Source: Streptomyces lichenis
Lineage (GTDB): Bacteria > Actinomycetota > Actinomycetes > Streptomycetales > Streptomycetaceae
Assembly: GCF_023218175.1 (NCBI RefSeq)
Contig: NZ_JALPTH010000025.1
Span: forward strand, 1 to 64,000
Length of the DNA stretch: 64,000 nt
Direction of reading: 5' to 3'
The number at the start of each line of letters is the position of its first letter. The stretch's first letter is position 1. The position numbers and the translations under genes were made by a program. Of this stretch, positions 15,435 through 26,627 are shown one piece after another. A model generated the notes under the pieces. That model saw nothing but the letters and a program-made list of their open reading frames with translations, had not been told where the DNA came from and did no database searches.

Positions 15435-16756
15435 GCACCGACCACCTCTCGGATGCCCGGGAGACCACCGAGGGCACCGTCTACACGGTCACCGGCGGCG
15501 ACTGGGACGAGGTCGCCGAGGCCGCGGCCAAGGCCGACGACGAGCGGATCGTCGTCAACATGGGCCCCCAGCACCCGTCCACCCACGGCGTGCTCCGGCT
15601 GATCCTGGAGATCGACGGCGAGACCGTCACCGAGGCCCGCTGCGGCATCGGCTACCTGCACACCGGCATCGAGAAGAACCTCGAGTTCCGCACCTGGACA
15701 CAGGGCACCACCTTCGTGACGCGGATGGACTACCTCACGTCCTTCTTCAACGAGACCGCCTACTGCCTGGGCGTGGAGCGGCTGCTCGGCATCGAGGACC
15801 AGATCCCCGACCGCGCCTCGGTGATCCGCGTCCTGCTGATGGAGCTCAACCGGCTCTCCTCGCACCTGGTGTGCATCGCCACCGGCGGTATGGAGCTGGG
15901 CGCCACCACGATCATGATCTACGGGTTCCGGGACCGCGAGCTGATCCTCGACCTGTACGAGCTGATCACCGGCCTGCGTATGAACCACGCCTACATCCGC
16001 CCCGGCGGGCTCGCCCAGGACCTGCCGCCCGGCGCGGTGGACCGGCTGCGCGAGTTCGTGAAGACCATGAAGAAGAACCTGCCGGAGTACGACAAGCTCG
16101 CCACCGGCAACCCCATCTTCAAGGCCCGGATGCAGGGCATCGGCTACCTCGACCTGGCCGGCTGCATGGCGCTCGGCGCCACCGGCCCGATCCTGCGCTC
16201 CACCGGGCTGCCGCACGACCTGCGCAAGAGCGACCCGTACTGCGGCTATGAGGACTACGAATTCGACGTCCCCACCGCCGACACCTGCGACGCCTACGGC
16301 CGCTTCCTGATCCGGCTGGAGGAGATGCGCCAGTCGCTGCGCATCGTCGAGCAGTGCCTGGACCGGCTGGAGCCCGGCCCGGTGATGGTCGCCGACAAGA
16401 AGATCGCCTGGCCCGCGCAGCTCGCCATGGGCCCCGACGGCCTCGGCAACAGCCTGGACCACATCAAGAAGATCATGGGCACCTCCATGGAGGCCCTGAT
16501 CCACCACTTCAAGCTGGTCACCGAGGGCTTCCGGGTCCCGCCCGGCCAGGCGTACGCCGCGGTCGAGTCCCCCAAGGGCGAGCTGGGCGCGCATGTCGTC
16601 TCCGACGGCGGCACCCGCCCCTACCGGGTCCACTTCCGCGACCCGTCCTTCACCAACCTGCAGTCCATGGCGGCGATGTGCGAGGGCGGCCAGGTCGCCG
16701 ACGTCATCGTCGCCGTCGCGTCCATCGACCCCGTGATGGGAGGCGTCGACCGGTGA
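15431..16756 (+). CDS. nuoD: NADH-quinone oxidoreductase subunit D
   Basis: 49-kDa subunit that, with NuoB and NuoH, forms the quinone pocket. 441 residues. Seen: NMGPQHPSTHGVLRL (the loop with the quinone-contacting His), GYLHTGIEKNLE, and the C-terminal DPSFTNLQ stretch common to group 4 hydrogenase-like subunits. The hydrogenase nickel Cys pairs are absent, as in all NuoD. ATGA overlap with nuoC and GTGA overlap with nuoE. This is the only nuoD in the window; the second nuo cluster has none. Confidence 0.97.
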   Translation: MSTDHLSDARETTEGTVYTVTGGDWDEVAEAAAKADDERIVVNMGPQHPSTHGVLRLILEIDGETVTEARCGIGYLHTGIEKNLEFRTWTQGTTFVTRMDYLTSFFNETAYCLGVERLLGIEDQIPDRASVIRVLLMELNRLSSHLVCIATGGMELGATTIMIYGFRDRELILDLYELITGLRMNHAYIRPGGLAQDLPPGAVDRLREFVKTMKKNLPEYDKLATGNPIFKARMQGIGYLDLAGCMALGATGPILRSTGLPHDLRKSDPYCGYEDYEFDVPTADTCDAYGRFLIRLEEMRQSLRIVEQCLDRLEPGPVMVADKKIAWPAQLAMGPDGLGNSLDHIKKIMGTSMEALIHHFKLVTEGFRVPPGQAYAAVESPKGELGAHVVSDGGTRPYRVHFRDPSFTNLQSMAAMCEGGQVADVIVAVASIDPVMGGVDR

Positions 16757-17630
16757 CCGCCAACCAAGAGGTGAGCCTCGGGATGCCGGAGCTCCCGGCC
16801 CCCGAGTACCCGGCCGAGGTCCGGGCCCGGCTCGAAGCGGACGCGAGGGAGGTCATCGCCCGCTACCCCGGCAGCCGCTCCGCGCTGCTGCCGCTGCTGC
16901 ACCTGGTGCAGTCCGAGGAGGGCTACGTCTCCCGCACCGGGATGCGGTTCTGCGCCGACCTGCTGGGCCTGACCACCGCCGAGGTCACCGCGGTGGCCAC
17001 CTTCTACACCATGTACCGGCGCAAGGCCTCCGGCGACTACCAGGTCGGGGTGTGCACCAACACCCTCTGCGCGGTGATGGGCGGCGACGCCATCTTCGAC
17101 GAGCTCAAGCAGCACCTGGGCGTCGGCAACGGCGAGACCACCGAGGACGGCGCGGTCACCCTGGAGCACATCGAGTGCAACGCGGCCTGCGACTTCGCCC
17201 CGGTGGTGATGGTCAACTGGGAGTTCTTCGACAACCAGACCCCGGAGTCGGCCCGCGCCCTGGTGGACGACCTGCGCGCCGGCCGCCCGGTCGAGCCGAC
17301 CCGCGGCGCCCCGCTCTGCACGTACAAGGAGACCGCCCGCATCCTGGCCGGCTTCCCCGACCAGCGCCCCGGCGCGGTCGCCGCGACCGGCGGCGCCGGA
17401 CCCGCCTCGCTGGTCGGCCTGCGCCTGGCCAAGGGCGAGACCGCCCCCGCCCGGGTGGTCCACCCCCGCCCGGCCGCACCGGACGACGCCGTACCGCCCT
17501 CCCAGCCGGACGACCCGGCGAAGACCACCCCGAACCGCGAGCACCTCAGCTCGCACGAGGGCTCCCAGCCGACCTCGGCCTCCGACCCGAGCAACCCGGC
17601 CGCCAGCCCGACCGCCGAGGAGGGGGAGTG

Positions 17631-17631
<1 letters not shown>
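16753..17631 (+). CDS. nuoE: NADH-quinone oxidoreductase subunit E
   Basis: 24-kDa subunit carrying the 2Fe-2S cluster N1a, a thioredoxin-like fold. Ligands lie in VCTNTLCAV and ECNAACDFAPVV. The first 195 or so residues are the normal subunit. The protein continues to 292 residues with a Pro/Ala/Ser-rich tail, longer than in most bacteria but of a kind found in streptomycetes. The GTG overlaps the nuoD stop, and its own stop overlaps the nuoF ATG (TGATG). Confidence 0.96.
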
Positions 17632-18982
<1,351 letters not shown>

Positions 18983-18986
<4 letters not shown>

Positions 18987-21478
18987 CGGTCACGACGTCC
19001 AACCCCGCCGGGGGCGGCGCCGCCGCCGTCCCGCCCGAGGACCTGGTCACCCTGACCATCGACGGCATCCAGGTCTCCGTACCCAAGGGCACCCTGGTCA
19101 TCCGGGCCGCCGAGCAGCTCGGCATCGAGATCCCCCGGTTCTGCGACCACCCGCTGCTCGACCCGGCCGGCGCCTGCCGCCAGTGCATCGTGGAGGTGGA
19201 GGGCCAGCGCAAGCCGATGGCCTCCTGCACCATCACCTGCACCGACGGGATGGTGGTCAAGTCCCAGCTCACCTCGCCGGTCGCCGAGAAGGCGCAGGTC
19301 GGCGTGATGGAGCTGCTGCTGATCAACCACCCGCTGGACTGCCCGGTCTGCGACAAGGGCGGCGAGTGCCCGCTGCAGAACCAGGCCGTCTCGCACGGCC
19401 GGTCCGACTCCCGCTTCGAGGGCCGCAAGCGGACCTACGAGAAGCCGGTGCCGATCTCCACCCAGGTGCTGCTGGACCGCGAGCGCTGTGTGCTCTGCGC
19501 CCGCTGCACCCGCTTCTCCAACCAGGTCGCCGGCGACCCGATGATCGAGCTGGTCGAGCGCGGCGCCCTCCAGCAGGTCGGCACCGGCGAGGGCGACCCC
19601 TTCCAGTCGTACTTCTCCGGCAACACCATCCAGATCTGCCCGGTCGGCGCCCTCACCTCGGCCGCCTACCGCTTCCGCTCCCGCCCCTTCGACCTGGTCT
19701 CCAGCCCCTCGGTCTGCGAGCACTGCGCCGGCGGCTGCGCCACCCGCACCGACCACCGCCGCGGCAAGGTCATGCGCAAGCTGGCCGCCGACGACCCGGC
19801 GGTCAACGAGGAGTGGATCTGCGACAAGGGCCGCTTCGCCTTCCGGTACGGCCAGCAGCGCGACCGCCTCACCACCCCCCTGGTACGGGGAGCGGACGGC
19901 GTGCTCGCCCCCGCCTCCTGGCCGGAGGCACTGGAGGTGGCCGCCCGCGGGCTGGTCCGGGGCCGCACGGGAGTGCTCACCGGCGGCCGGCTGACCGTCG
20001 AGGACGCCTACGCCTACGCCAAGTTCGCCCGGGTCGCGCTGGACACCAACGACATCGACTTCCGGGCGAGGGTGCACAGCGGCGAGGAGGCCGACTTCCT
20101 GGCCGCCCAGGTCGCCGCGCACGGCACCGACCTGGACGGGCTCGGCGTCACCTACACCGCCCTGGAGAAGGCCCCGGCCGTCCTGCTGGCGGGCATCGAG
20201 GCCGAGGAGGAGGCGCCCGGCGTCTTCCTGCGGCTGCGCAAGGCCTGGCGCAAGCACGGGCAGAAGACCTTCGCCCTCGCCGCGTACGCCACCCCCGGGC
20301 TGGCCAAGGCGGGCGGCACCCTGCTGCCGGCCGCGCCCGGCACCGAGACCGAGTGGCTGGACGCGCTGGCCACCCGGGACGGTCTTGAGGAGTCCGGGAC
20401 GGCCGCCGCCGAGGCGCTACGGGCCGAGGGCGCGGTGATCGTGGTCGGTGAGCGGCTGGCCGGGGTGCCGGGCGCGCTGACCGCCGCCGTGGCCACCGCC
20501 GCCGCCACCGGCGCCGCCCTGGTGTGGATCCCGCGCCGGGCCGGTGAGCGGGCCGCGCTCTGGGCGGGCGCCATCCCGGCGCTGCTGCCCGGCGGACGCC
20601 CGGCCACCGACCCGCGGGCCCGCGAGGACGTGGCGCTGGCCTGGGGCGTACGCGAACTGCCCACCGGCTACGGGCGGGACACCGGCCAGATCGTGGAGGC
20701 CGCCGCCACCGGTGAGCTGGGCGCGCTGCTGGTCGGCGGCGTGGACGTGGCCGACCTGCCCGACCCGGCCCGCGCCCGCGAGGCGCTGGACGCGGCCTTC
20801 GTGGTCTCGCTGGAGCTGCGGCCCGGCGAGGTCACCGACCGGGCGGACGTGGTCCTCCCGGTCGCCGCGGTGGCCGAGAAGGCGGGCACCTTCCTCAACT
20901 GGGAGGGCCGGGTGCGGATGTTCGAGGCCGCGCTGAAGCCCGAGCAGCTGACCCGGGCGCTGCCGCCGACCGACGCCCGGGTGCTGCACATGCTGGCCGA
21001 CGCCATGGACGTGCACTTCGGGCTGCCGGACGCGCGCACCATCCGCCGCGAACTGGACCGGCTCGGCCCCTGGGACGGCGCCGCCTCGGCCGGGCCGTCC
21101 GAGTCCGCCGTACCGCTGCCCCGGGCCGGGGAGGGCGAGGCCGTCCTCGCCGGGCACCGGATGCTGCTGGACCTCGGCCGGCTCCAGGAGGGCGACGAGG
21201 CGCTGGCCGGCACCCGGCGGGCCCCGGTGGTACGGCTGTCGGCCGCCACCGCCGCCGAGACCGGCGTCGAGCACGGCGACCTGCTCGCCGTCAGCGGCCC
21301 GGCCGGCTCCGTGGAACTCCCGCTGCACATCACCGAGATGCCGGACCGGGTGGTGTGGCTGCCGCTGCGGTCCACCGGTGGCGGGGTGCTCTCCGACACC
21401 GGAGCCGTACCCGGCCGGCTGGTCCGTATCGCCCCGGCCGCCCCCGCCCCCGCGGGCCCCACGGAGGTGGAGGAATGA
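18983..21478 (+). CDS. nuoG: NADH-quinone oxidoreductase subunit G
   Basis: 75-kDa subunit, 831 residues. N-terminal 2Fe-2S domain (PRFCDHPLLDPAGACRQC), the 4Fe-4S ligands in CPVCDKGGECPLQ and CVLCARC, then a molybdopterin-oxidoreductase-like domain. The extra CEHCAGGC motif with a later ICDKGRF matches the N7 cluster found in a subset of bacteria (E. coli, Thermus). The C-terminal third is weakly conserved and Ala/Gly-rich. ATG overlapping the nuoF stop. Part of the NADH module that the second nuo cluster lacks. Confidence 0.97.
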
Positions 21479-22866
21479 GCCCGTCCCTGAGTCCGTACAC
21501 CGGGCCGTACATCCTGGCCGCTGAGGATCTTTCCCTGTTCGGCCGCGACCCCTGGTGGCTGGTGGCCGTCAAGGCGGTCTTCTGCTTCGCCTTCCTGATG
21601 GTCACCGTGCTGTTCTCCATCGTGTGGGAGCGCAAGGTGGTCGCCTGGATGCAGCTGCGCGTCGGCCCCAACCGGCACGGCCCCTGGGGACTGCTCCAGT
21701 CGCTCGCCGACGGCGTCAAGCTGATGCTGAAGGAGGACGTGATCGTCCGCCGCGCGGACAAGGCGGTCTACGTCCTGGCGCCGATCGTGGCCGCCATCCC
21801 GGCGTTCATGGCGATCGCGGTCATCCCGTTCGGCCCGGCCGGCAACGAGGTCTCGATCTTCGGCCAGCGCACCACGATGCAGCTCACCGACCTGCCGATC
21901 GCGATGCTCTACATCCTCGCGGTCGCCTCGGTCGGCATCTACGGCATCGTGCTGGCCGGCTGGTCCTCCGGCTCCACCTACCCGCTGCTCGGCGGGCTCC
22001 GCTCCTGCGCGCAGATGATCAGCTACGAGATCGCCATGGGCGCCGCGTTCGCCTCGGTGTTCCTCTACTCCGGCTCGATGTCGACCTCCACCATCGTGGA
22101 GGCGCAGGCCGACCGCTGGTACATCGTGCTGCTGCCGGTCTCCTTCATCATCTATGTGGTGACCATGGTCGGCGAGACCAACCGGGCCCCGTTCGACATG
22201 CCGGAGTCCGAGGGGGACCTGGTCGGCGGCTTCAACACCGAGTACAGCTCCATCAAGTTCGCGATGTTCATGCTCGCCGAGTACGTGAACATGGTGACGG
22301 TCTCCGCGGTGTCGGCGACCCTCTTCCTCGGCGGCTGGCGCGCCCCCTGGCCGATCTCCGGCTTCTGGGAGGGCGCCAACCACGGCTGGTGGCCGCTGCT
22401 CTGGTTCACCCTCAAGGTGCAGTTGCTCCTCTTCTTCTTCATCTGGCTGCGCGGCACCCTGCCCCGGGTCCGCTACGACCAGCTGATGAAGCTCGGCTGG
22501 AAGGTGCTCATCCCGGCCTCGGTGGTCTGGCTGATGCTGGTCGCCACCGTGCGGGCGCTACGCAACGAGAACTACGACTTCACCGAGATCGTGCTCTACG
22601 TGGGCGGGGCGGTCCTCGCCGTGCTGCTGCTGTCCTTCGTGGCGGACGCCTTCCGCGACCGGGGGCGCGGCAAGGGTGAGGAGGCCGAGGCCGACCCGGC
22701 CGCCTTCGACCCGATGGCCGGCGGCTACCCCGTACCGCCGCTGCCCGGGCAGACCCTCCCACCGGTCCCGCGGCGCCGTCCGCGGGGGGACCGGGAACTG
22801 ATTGTCAGTGGTGGCCCCGATACTCGTACGGAGAGTGACGGAAAGGAGGCTGACGGTGTCCGATAG
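21475..22866 (+). CDS. nuoH: NADH-quinone oxidoreductase subunit H
   Basis: Membrane subunit at the hinge between the quinone pocket and the pump arm; 463 residues, about eight helices. Seen: WMQLRVGPNRHGPWGLLQSLADG and the charged loop ETNRAPFDMPESEGDLVGGF with the Glu row of the proton channel. After the last helix comes a cytoplasmic tail of about 70 residues (Pro/Arg-rich) not present in E. coli. The ATG overlaps the nuoG stop; the 3' end overlaps the nuoI start by 11 bases. Confidence 0.97.
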   Translation: MSPSLSPYTGPYILAAEDLSLFGRDPWWLVAVKAVFCFAFLMVTVLFSIVWERKVVAWMQLRVGPNRHGPWGLLQSLADGVKLMLKEDVIVRRADKAVYVLAPIVAAIPAFMAIAVIPFGPAGNEVSIFGQRTTMQLTDLPIAMLYILAVASVGIYGIVLAGWSSGSTYPLLGGLRSCAQMISYEIAMGAAFASVFLYSGSMSTSTIVEAQADRWYIVLLPVSFIIYVVTMVGETNRAPFDMPESEGDLVGGFNTEYSSIKFAMFMLAEYVNMVTVSAVSATLFLGGWRAPWPISGFWEGANHGWWPLLWFTLKVQLLLFFFIWLRGTLPRVRYDQLMKLGWKVLIPASVVWLMLVATVRALRNENYDFTEIVLYVGGAVLAVLLLSFVADAFRDRGRGKGEEAEADPAAFDPMAGGYPVPPLPGQTLPPVPRRRPRGDRELIVSGGPDTRTESDGKEADGVR

Positions 22867-23485
22867 CGACTTCCAGAACCCGGTCGCCGGCTTCGGCGTG
22901 ACCTTCAAGGCCATGTTCAAGAAGCGGCTCACCGAGCAGTACCCGGAGCAGCAGAAGACCACGGCGCCGCGCTTCCACGGCCGCCACCAGCTCAACCGGC
23001 ACCCGGACGGGCTGGAGAAGTGCGTCGGCTGCGAGCTGTGCGCCTGGGCCTGTCCGGCCGACGCGATCTACGTCGAGGGCGCGGACAACACCGAGGAGGA
23101 GCGGTACTCGCCGGGCGAGCGGTACGGGCGGGTCTACCAGATCAACTACGCCCGCTGCATCCTGTGCGGGCTGTGCATCGAGGCCTGCCCCACCCGCGCG
23201 CTCACCATGACCAACGAGTTCGAGCTCGCCGACAGCTCCCGGCAGAACCTGATCTACACCAAGGAGCAGCTGCTGGCGGGCCTGGAGGAGGGCATGGTCG
23301 ACTCCCCGCACGCCATCTTCCCCGGCATGGACGAGCAGGACTACTACCGGGGCCTGGTCACCGAGGCCGCCCCGGGCACCGTCCCGCAGCAGGCCGTCTC
23401 CAAGGACGTGGACGCCAAGCCGCAGGAGGCCGCGGCCGACTTCGGCGAGGACGAGCCCGCGTCGAGGAAGGTGATCGGGTCATGA
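22856..23485 (+). CDS. nuoI: NADH-quinone oxidoreductase subunit I
   Basis: Ferredoxin-like subunit with two 4Fe-4S clusters (N6a, N6b): CVGCELCAWACP and CILCGLCIEACP are both complete. 209 residues, with a C-terminal extension beyond the ferredoxin core. The GTG at 22856 is chosen because an almost perfect AAAGGAGG site lies seven bases upstream, inside the end of nuoH. Its stop overlaps the nuoJ ATG. Confidence 0.97.
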   Translation: MSDSDFQNPVAGFGVTFKAMFKKRLTEQYPEQQKTTAPRFHGRHQLNRHPDGLEKCVGCELCAWACPADAIYVEGADNTEEERYSPGERYGRVYQINYARCILCGLCIEACPTRALTMTNEFELADSSRQNLIYTKEQLLAGLEEGMVDSPHAIFPGMDEQDYYRGLVTEAAPGTVPQQAVSKDVDAKPQEAAADFGEDEPASRKVIGS

Positions 23486-24375
23486 GCGCCGCCACCGACT
23501 CCCTCTCGCTCGCCGCCTCCGACACCGTGGCGCTCGCGGCCTCCACCACCTCCACCGGCGAGGCCGTGCAGTTCTGGATCCTCGGCACCATCGCCGTGGT
23601 CGGCGCCCTGTGCACCATCCTGATGCGGAAGGCCGTGCACAGCGCCCTCTGCCTGGCCGGCACGATGGTCATCCTGGCGATCTTCTACCTCGCCAACGGG
23701 GCCTACTTCCTGGGCATCGTGCAGATCGTGGTCTACACCGGCGCGATCATGATGCTCTTCCTCTTCGTGGTCATGCTGGTCGGCGTCACCGCCGCCGACT
23801 CGCTGAAGGAGTCCATCAAGGGCCAGCGCTGGCTGGCCGCGCTCTGCGCGCTGGGCTTCGGCGCCCTGCTGATCGCCGGCATCAGCCGGGCCTCGCTCGG
23901 AGCCTCCAACGGCCTGGGCACCGCCAACGCCGGCGGCAATGTCGAGGGCCTGGCCGCCCTGATCTTCACCAAGTACGTCTTCGCCTTCGAGATCACCGGC
24001 GCCCTGCTGATCACCGCCGCCGTCGGCGCGATGGTCCTCACCCACCGGGAGCGCACCGAGAAGGCCGCCACCCAGCGGGAGCTGGCCGAGCGCCGGGTGC
24101 GCGAGGGCAGGCACCTGCCGCCGCTGCCGGCCCCCGGCGTCTACGCCCGGCACAACGCGGTGGACGTCGCCGGACTGCTGCCGGACGGCACCCCCTCGGA
24201 GCTGACCGTCAGCCAGACCCTGCGCGCCCGCGGCCAGGTCCGCGATGTCTCCATCGAGGCGCTGAACGACCTTGCGGCGCTGGAGCAGCGGTCCGAGGAC
24301 CGCCTCGGCCGCCGTCCCGCCCCCGCGGGCACCGCCCGCCGGGGCCGGGCGCACGAGGAGGAGAAGGACCAGTGA
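23482..24375 (+). CDS. nuoJ: NADH-quinone oxidoreductase subunit J
   Basis: Antiporter-module membrane subunit, 297 residues: five helices in the first 190 residues, with the QIVVYTGAIMMLFLFVVML helix that carries the pi-bulge. The rest is a soluble charged tail with a repeated Arg/Pro character. The tail more than doubles the loop after helix five compared with E. coli. ATGA junction with nuoI, GTGA junction with nuoK. Confidence 0.96.
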   Translation: MSAATDSLSLAASDTVALAASTTSTGEAVQFWILGTIAVVGALCTILMRKAVHSALCLAGTMVILAIFYLANGAYFLGIVQIVVYTGAIMMLFLFVVMLVGVTAADSLKESIKGQRWLAALCALGFGALLIAGISRASLGASNGLGTANAGGNVEGLAALIFTKYVFAFEITGALLITAAVGAMVLTHRERTEKAATQRELAERRVREGRHLPPLPAPGVYARHNAVDVAGLLPDGTPSELTVSQTLRARGQVRDVSIEALNDLAALEQRSEDRLGRRPAPAGTARRGRAHEEEKDQ

Positions 24376-24671
24376 ACCCCGTCAACTACCTGTATCTGGC
24401 CGCGCTGCTGTTCACCATCGGCGCGACCGGGGTGCTCATCCGGCGGAACGCCATCGTGGTGTTCATGTGCGTGGAGCTGATGCTCAACGCCTGCAACCTC
24501 GCGTTCGTCGCCTTCTCCCGGATGCACGGCAATCTCGACGGCCAGATCATCGCCTTCTTCACGATGGTCGTCGCCGCCGCGGAGGTCGTCGTCGGGCTGG
24601 CGATCATCGTGTCGCTGTTCCGTTCCCGCCACTCGGCCTCGGTCGACGACGCCAGCCTGATGAAGCTGTGA
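24372..24671 (+). CDS. nuoK: NADH-quinone oxidoreductase subunit K
   Basis: Three-helix MrpC-like subunit of 99 residues, standard length. The two membrane glutamates needed for proton transfer are present, in MCVELMLNACNL and AAAEVVVGLA. The GTG overlaps the nuoJ stop. Confidence 0.97.
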   Translation: MNPVNYLYLAALLFTIGATGVLIRRNAIVVFMCVELMLNACNLAFVAFSRMHGNLDGQIIAFFTMVVAAAEVVVGLAIIVSLFRSRHSASVDDASLMKL

Positions 24672-24682
24672 GGGGCTGAAAC

Positions 24683-26623
24683 GTGGAGAACCTGATCGCG
24701 CTGCTCGTCGCGGCGCCTCTGCTGGGAGCGGCCGTACTGCTGTGCGGCGGCCGCCGGCTGGACCGGTACGGGCATCTGCTCGGCACCGTGCTGGCCGCCG
24801 CCTCCTTCGTCATCGGGGCGGTGCTCTTCTTCGACATGCTGGGCCGGGGCGCCGAGGAACGCGCCCTCTACCAGACCCTGTTCGCCTGGGTCCCGGTGGA
24901 AGGCTTCCAGGCGAACATCGCCTTCCAGCTCGACCAGCTGTCGATGACCTTCGTCCTGCTGATCAGCGGTGTCGGCACCCTCATCCACGTCTACTCCATC
25001 GGCTATATGGAGCACGACGAGCGCCGCCGCCGCTTCTTCGGCTATCTCAACCTCTTCCTCGCGGCCATGCTGCTCCTCGTCCTGGCCGACAACTACCTGC
25101 TGCTGTACTTCGGCTGGGAGGGTGTGGGCCTCGCCTCCTACCTGCTGATCGGCTTCTGGCAGCACAAGCCCTCGGCCGCCACCGCCGCCAAGAAGGCCTT
25201 CCTGGTCAACCGGGTCGGCGACATCGGCCTCTCCATCGCGATCATGCTGATGTTCACCACCTTCGGCACCTTCACCTTCGGGCCGGTGTTCCAGGAGCTG
25301 GACGGCGCGGGCGAGGGGACCCTCAACGCCATCGCGCTGATGCTGCTGCTGGCCGCCTGCGGCAAGTCCGCTCAGGTACCGCTGCAGTCCTGGCTGGGGG
25401 ACGCGATGGAGGGCCCGACCCCGGTCTCGGCCCTGATCCACGCGGCCACCATGGTCACCGCCGGCGTCTATCTGATCACCCGCTCCGGCGCGATCTTCAA
25501 CGCCGCCCCGGACGCCCAGCTGGTGGTGGTCGTGGTCGGCGCGGTCACCCTGCTCTTCGGTGCGATCGTCGGTTGCGCCAAGGACGACATCAAGAAGGCG
25601 CTGGCCGGCTCGACCATGTCGCAGATCGGGTACATGGTGCTGGCCGCCGGACTGGGCCCGATCGGCTATGTCTTCGCCATCATGCACCTGGTCACCCACG
25701 GCTTCTTCAAGGCCGGGCTGTTCCTCGGCGCGGGCTCGGTCATGCACGCCATGAACGACGAGGTCGACATGCGCAAGTACGGCGGCCTGCGTAAGTACAT
25801 GCCCGTCACCTTCGTCACCTTCGGCCTCGGCTATCTGGCGATCATCGGCTTCCCGGGGCTCTCCGGCTTCTGGTCCAAGGACAAGATCATCGAGGCGGCG
25901 TTCGCCAAGGGCGGCGCGGAGGGGTGGATCCTCGGCGCGGTCACCCTGCTGGGCGCCGGCATCACCGCCTACTACATGACCCGCGTGATGCTGATGACCT
26001 TCTTCGGCGAGAAGCGCTGGCAGCCCGCCCCGGCGGCGGACGCCGCCACCGACGTCGAGCCCTCCGCCGACCACCACCCCGGCGAACTGCCGCACCCCCA
26101 CGAGTCCCCCAAGTCCATGACGGTCCCGATGATCGTGCTGGCCTTCGGCTCGGTCTTCGCGGGCGCCCTGTTCTCCTTCAACAGCTCCTTCGTCCACTGG
26201 CTGGAGCCGGTCACCCGGTTCGAGCACGGCCACCCGCCGGTCGGCGCCGCCGTGATCACCACCGCCACCGTCGTGGTCCTCCTCATCGGCGCCGGCATCG
26301 CCTACGCCCAGTACGGGCGCAAGCCGGTCCCGGTCACCGCCCCGCGCGGCTCGCTGCTCACCCGGGCCGCCCGCCGCGACCTGCTCCAGGACGACTTCAA
26401 CCACGTCGTCCTGGTCCGCGGCGGCGAGCACCTCACCCGCTCCCTGGTCTATCTGGACCACTCCCTGGTGGACGGGGTGGTCAACGGTACCGCCGCCTCC
26501 GTCGGCGGACTCTCCGGCCGGCTGCGCAAGCTGCAGAACGGCTTCGCCCGCTCCTACGCGCTCTCGATGTTCGGAGGTACGGCGGTGCTCATCGCCGCGA
26601 CCCTGCTGATGAGGGGGGTGTGA
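24683..26623 (+). CDS. nuoL: NADH-quinone oxidoreductase subunit L
   Basis: Largest antiporter-like pump subunit, 646 residues, about 16 helices including the lateral helix near the C-terminus. Key glutamate in GWEGVGLASYLLIGFW, channel lysine in the AAKKAFLVNRVGDIG region, and LIHAATMVTAGVYL. The GTG at 24683 follows AGGGGCTG. It starts 11 bases after nuoK, and nuoM starts four bases after its stop. Confidence 0.97.
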   Translation: MENLIALLVAAPLLGAAVLLCGGRRLDRYGHLLGTVLAAASFVIGAVLFFDMLGRGAEERALYQTLFAWVPVEGFQANIAFQLDQLSMTFVLLISGVGTLIHVYSIGYMEHDERRRRFFGYLNLFLAAMLLLVLADNYLLLYFGWEGVGLASYLLIGFWQHKPSAATAAKKAFLVNRVGDIGLSIAIMLMFTTFGTFTFGPVFQELDGAGEGTLNAIALMLLLAACGKSAQVPLQSWLGDAMEGPTPVSALIHAATMVTAGVYLITRSGAIFNAAPDAQLVVVVVGAVTLLFGAIVGCAKDDIKKALAGSTMSQIGYMVLAAGLGPIGYVFAIMHLVTHGFFKAGLFLGAGSVMHAMNDEVDMRKYGGLRKYMPVTFVTFGLGYLAIIGFPGLSGFWSKDKIIEAAFAKGGAEGWILGAVTLLGAGITAYYMTRVMLMTFFGEKRWQPAPAADAATDVEPSADHHPGELPHPHESPKSMTVPMIVLAFGSVFAGALFSFNSSFVHWLEPVTRFEHGHPPVGAAVITTATVVVLLIGAGIAYAQYGRKPVPVTAPRGSLLTRAARRDLLQDDFNHVVLVRGGEHLTRSLVYLDHSLVDGVVNGTAASVGGLSGRLRKLQNGFARSYALSMFGGTAVLIAATLLMRGV

Positions 26624-26627
26624 CCCG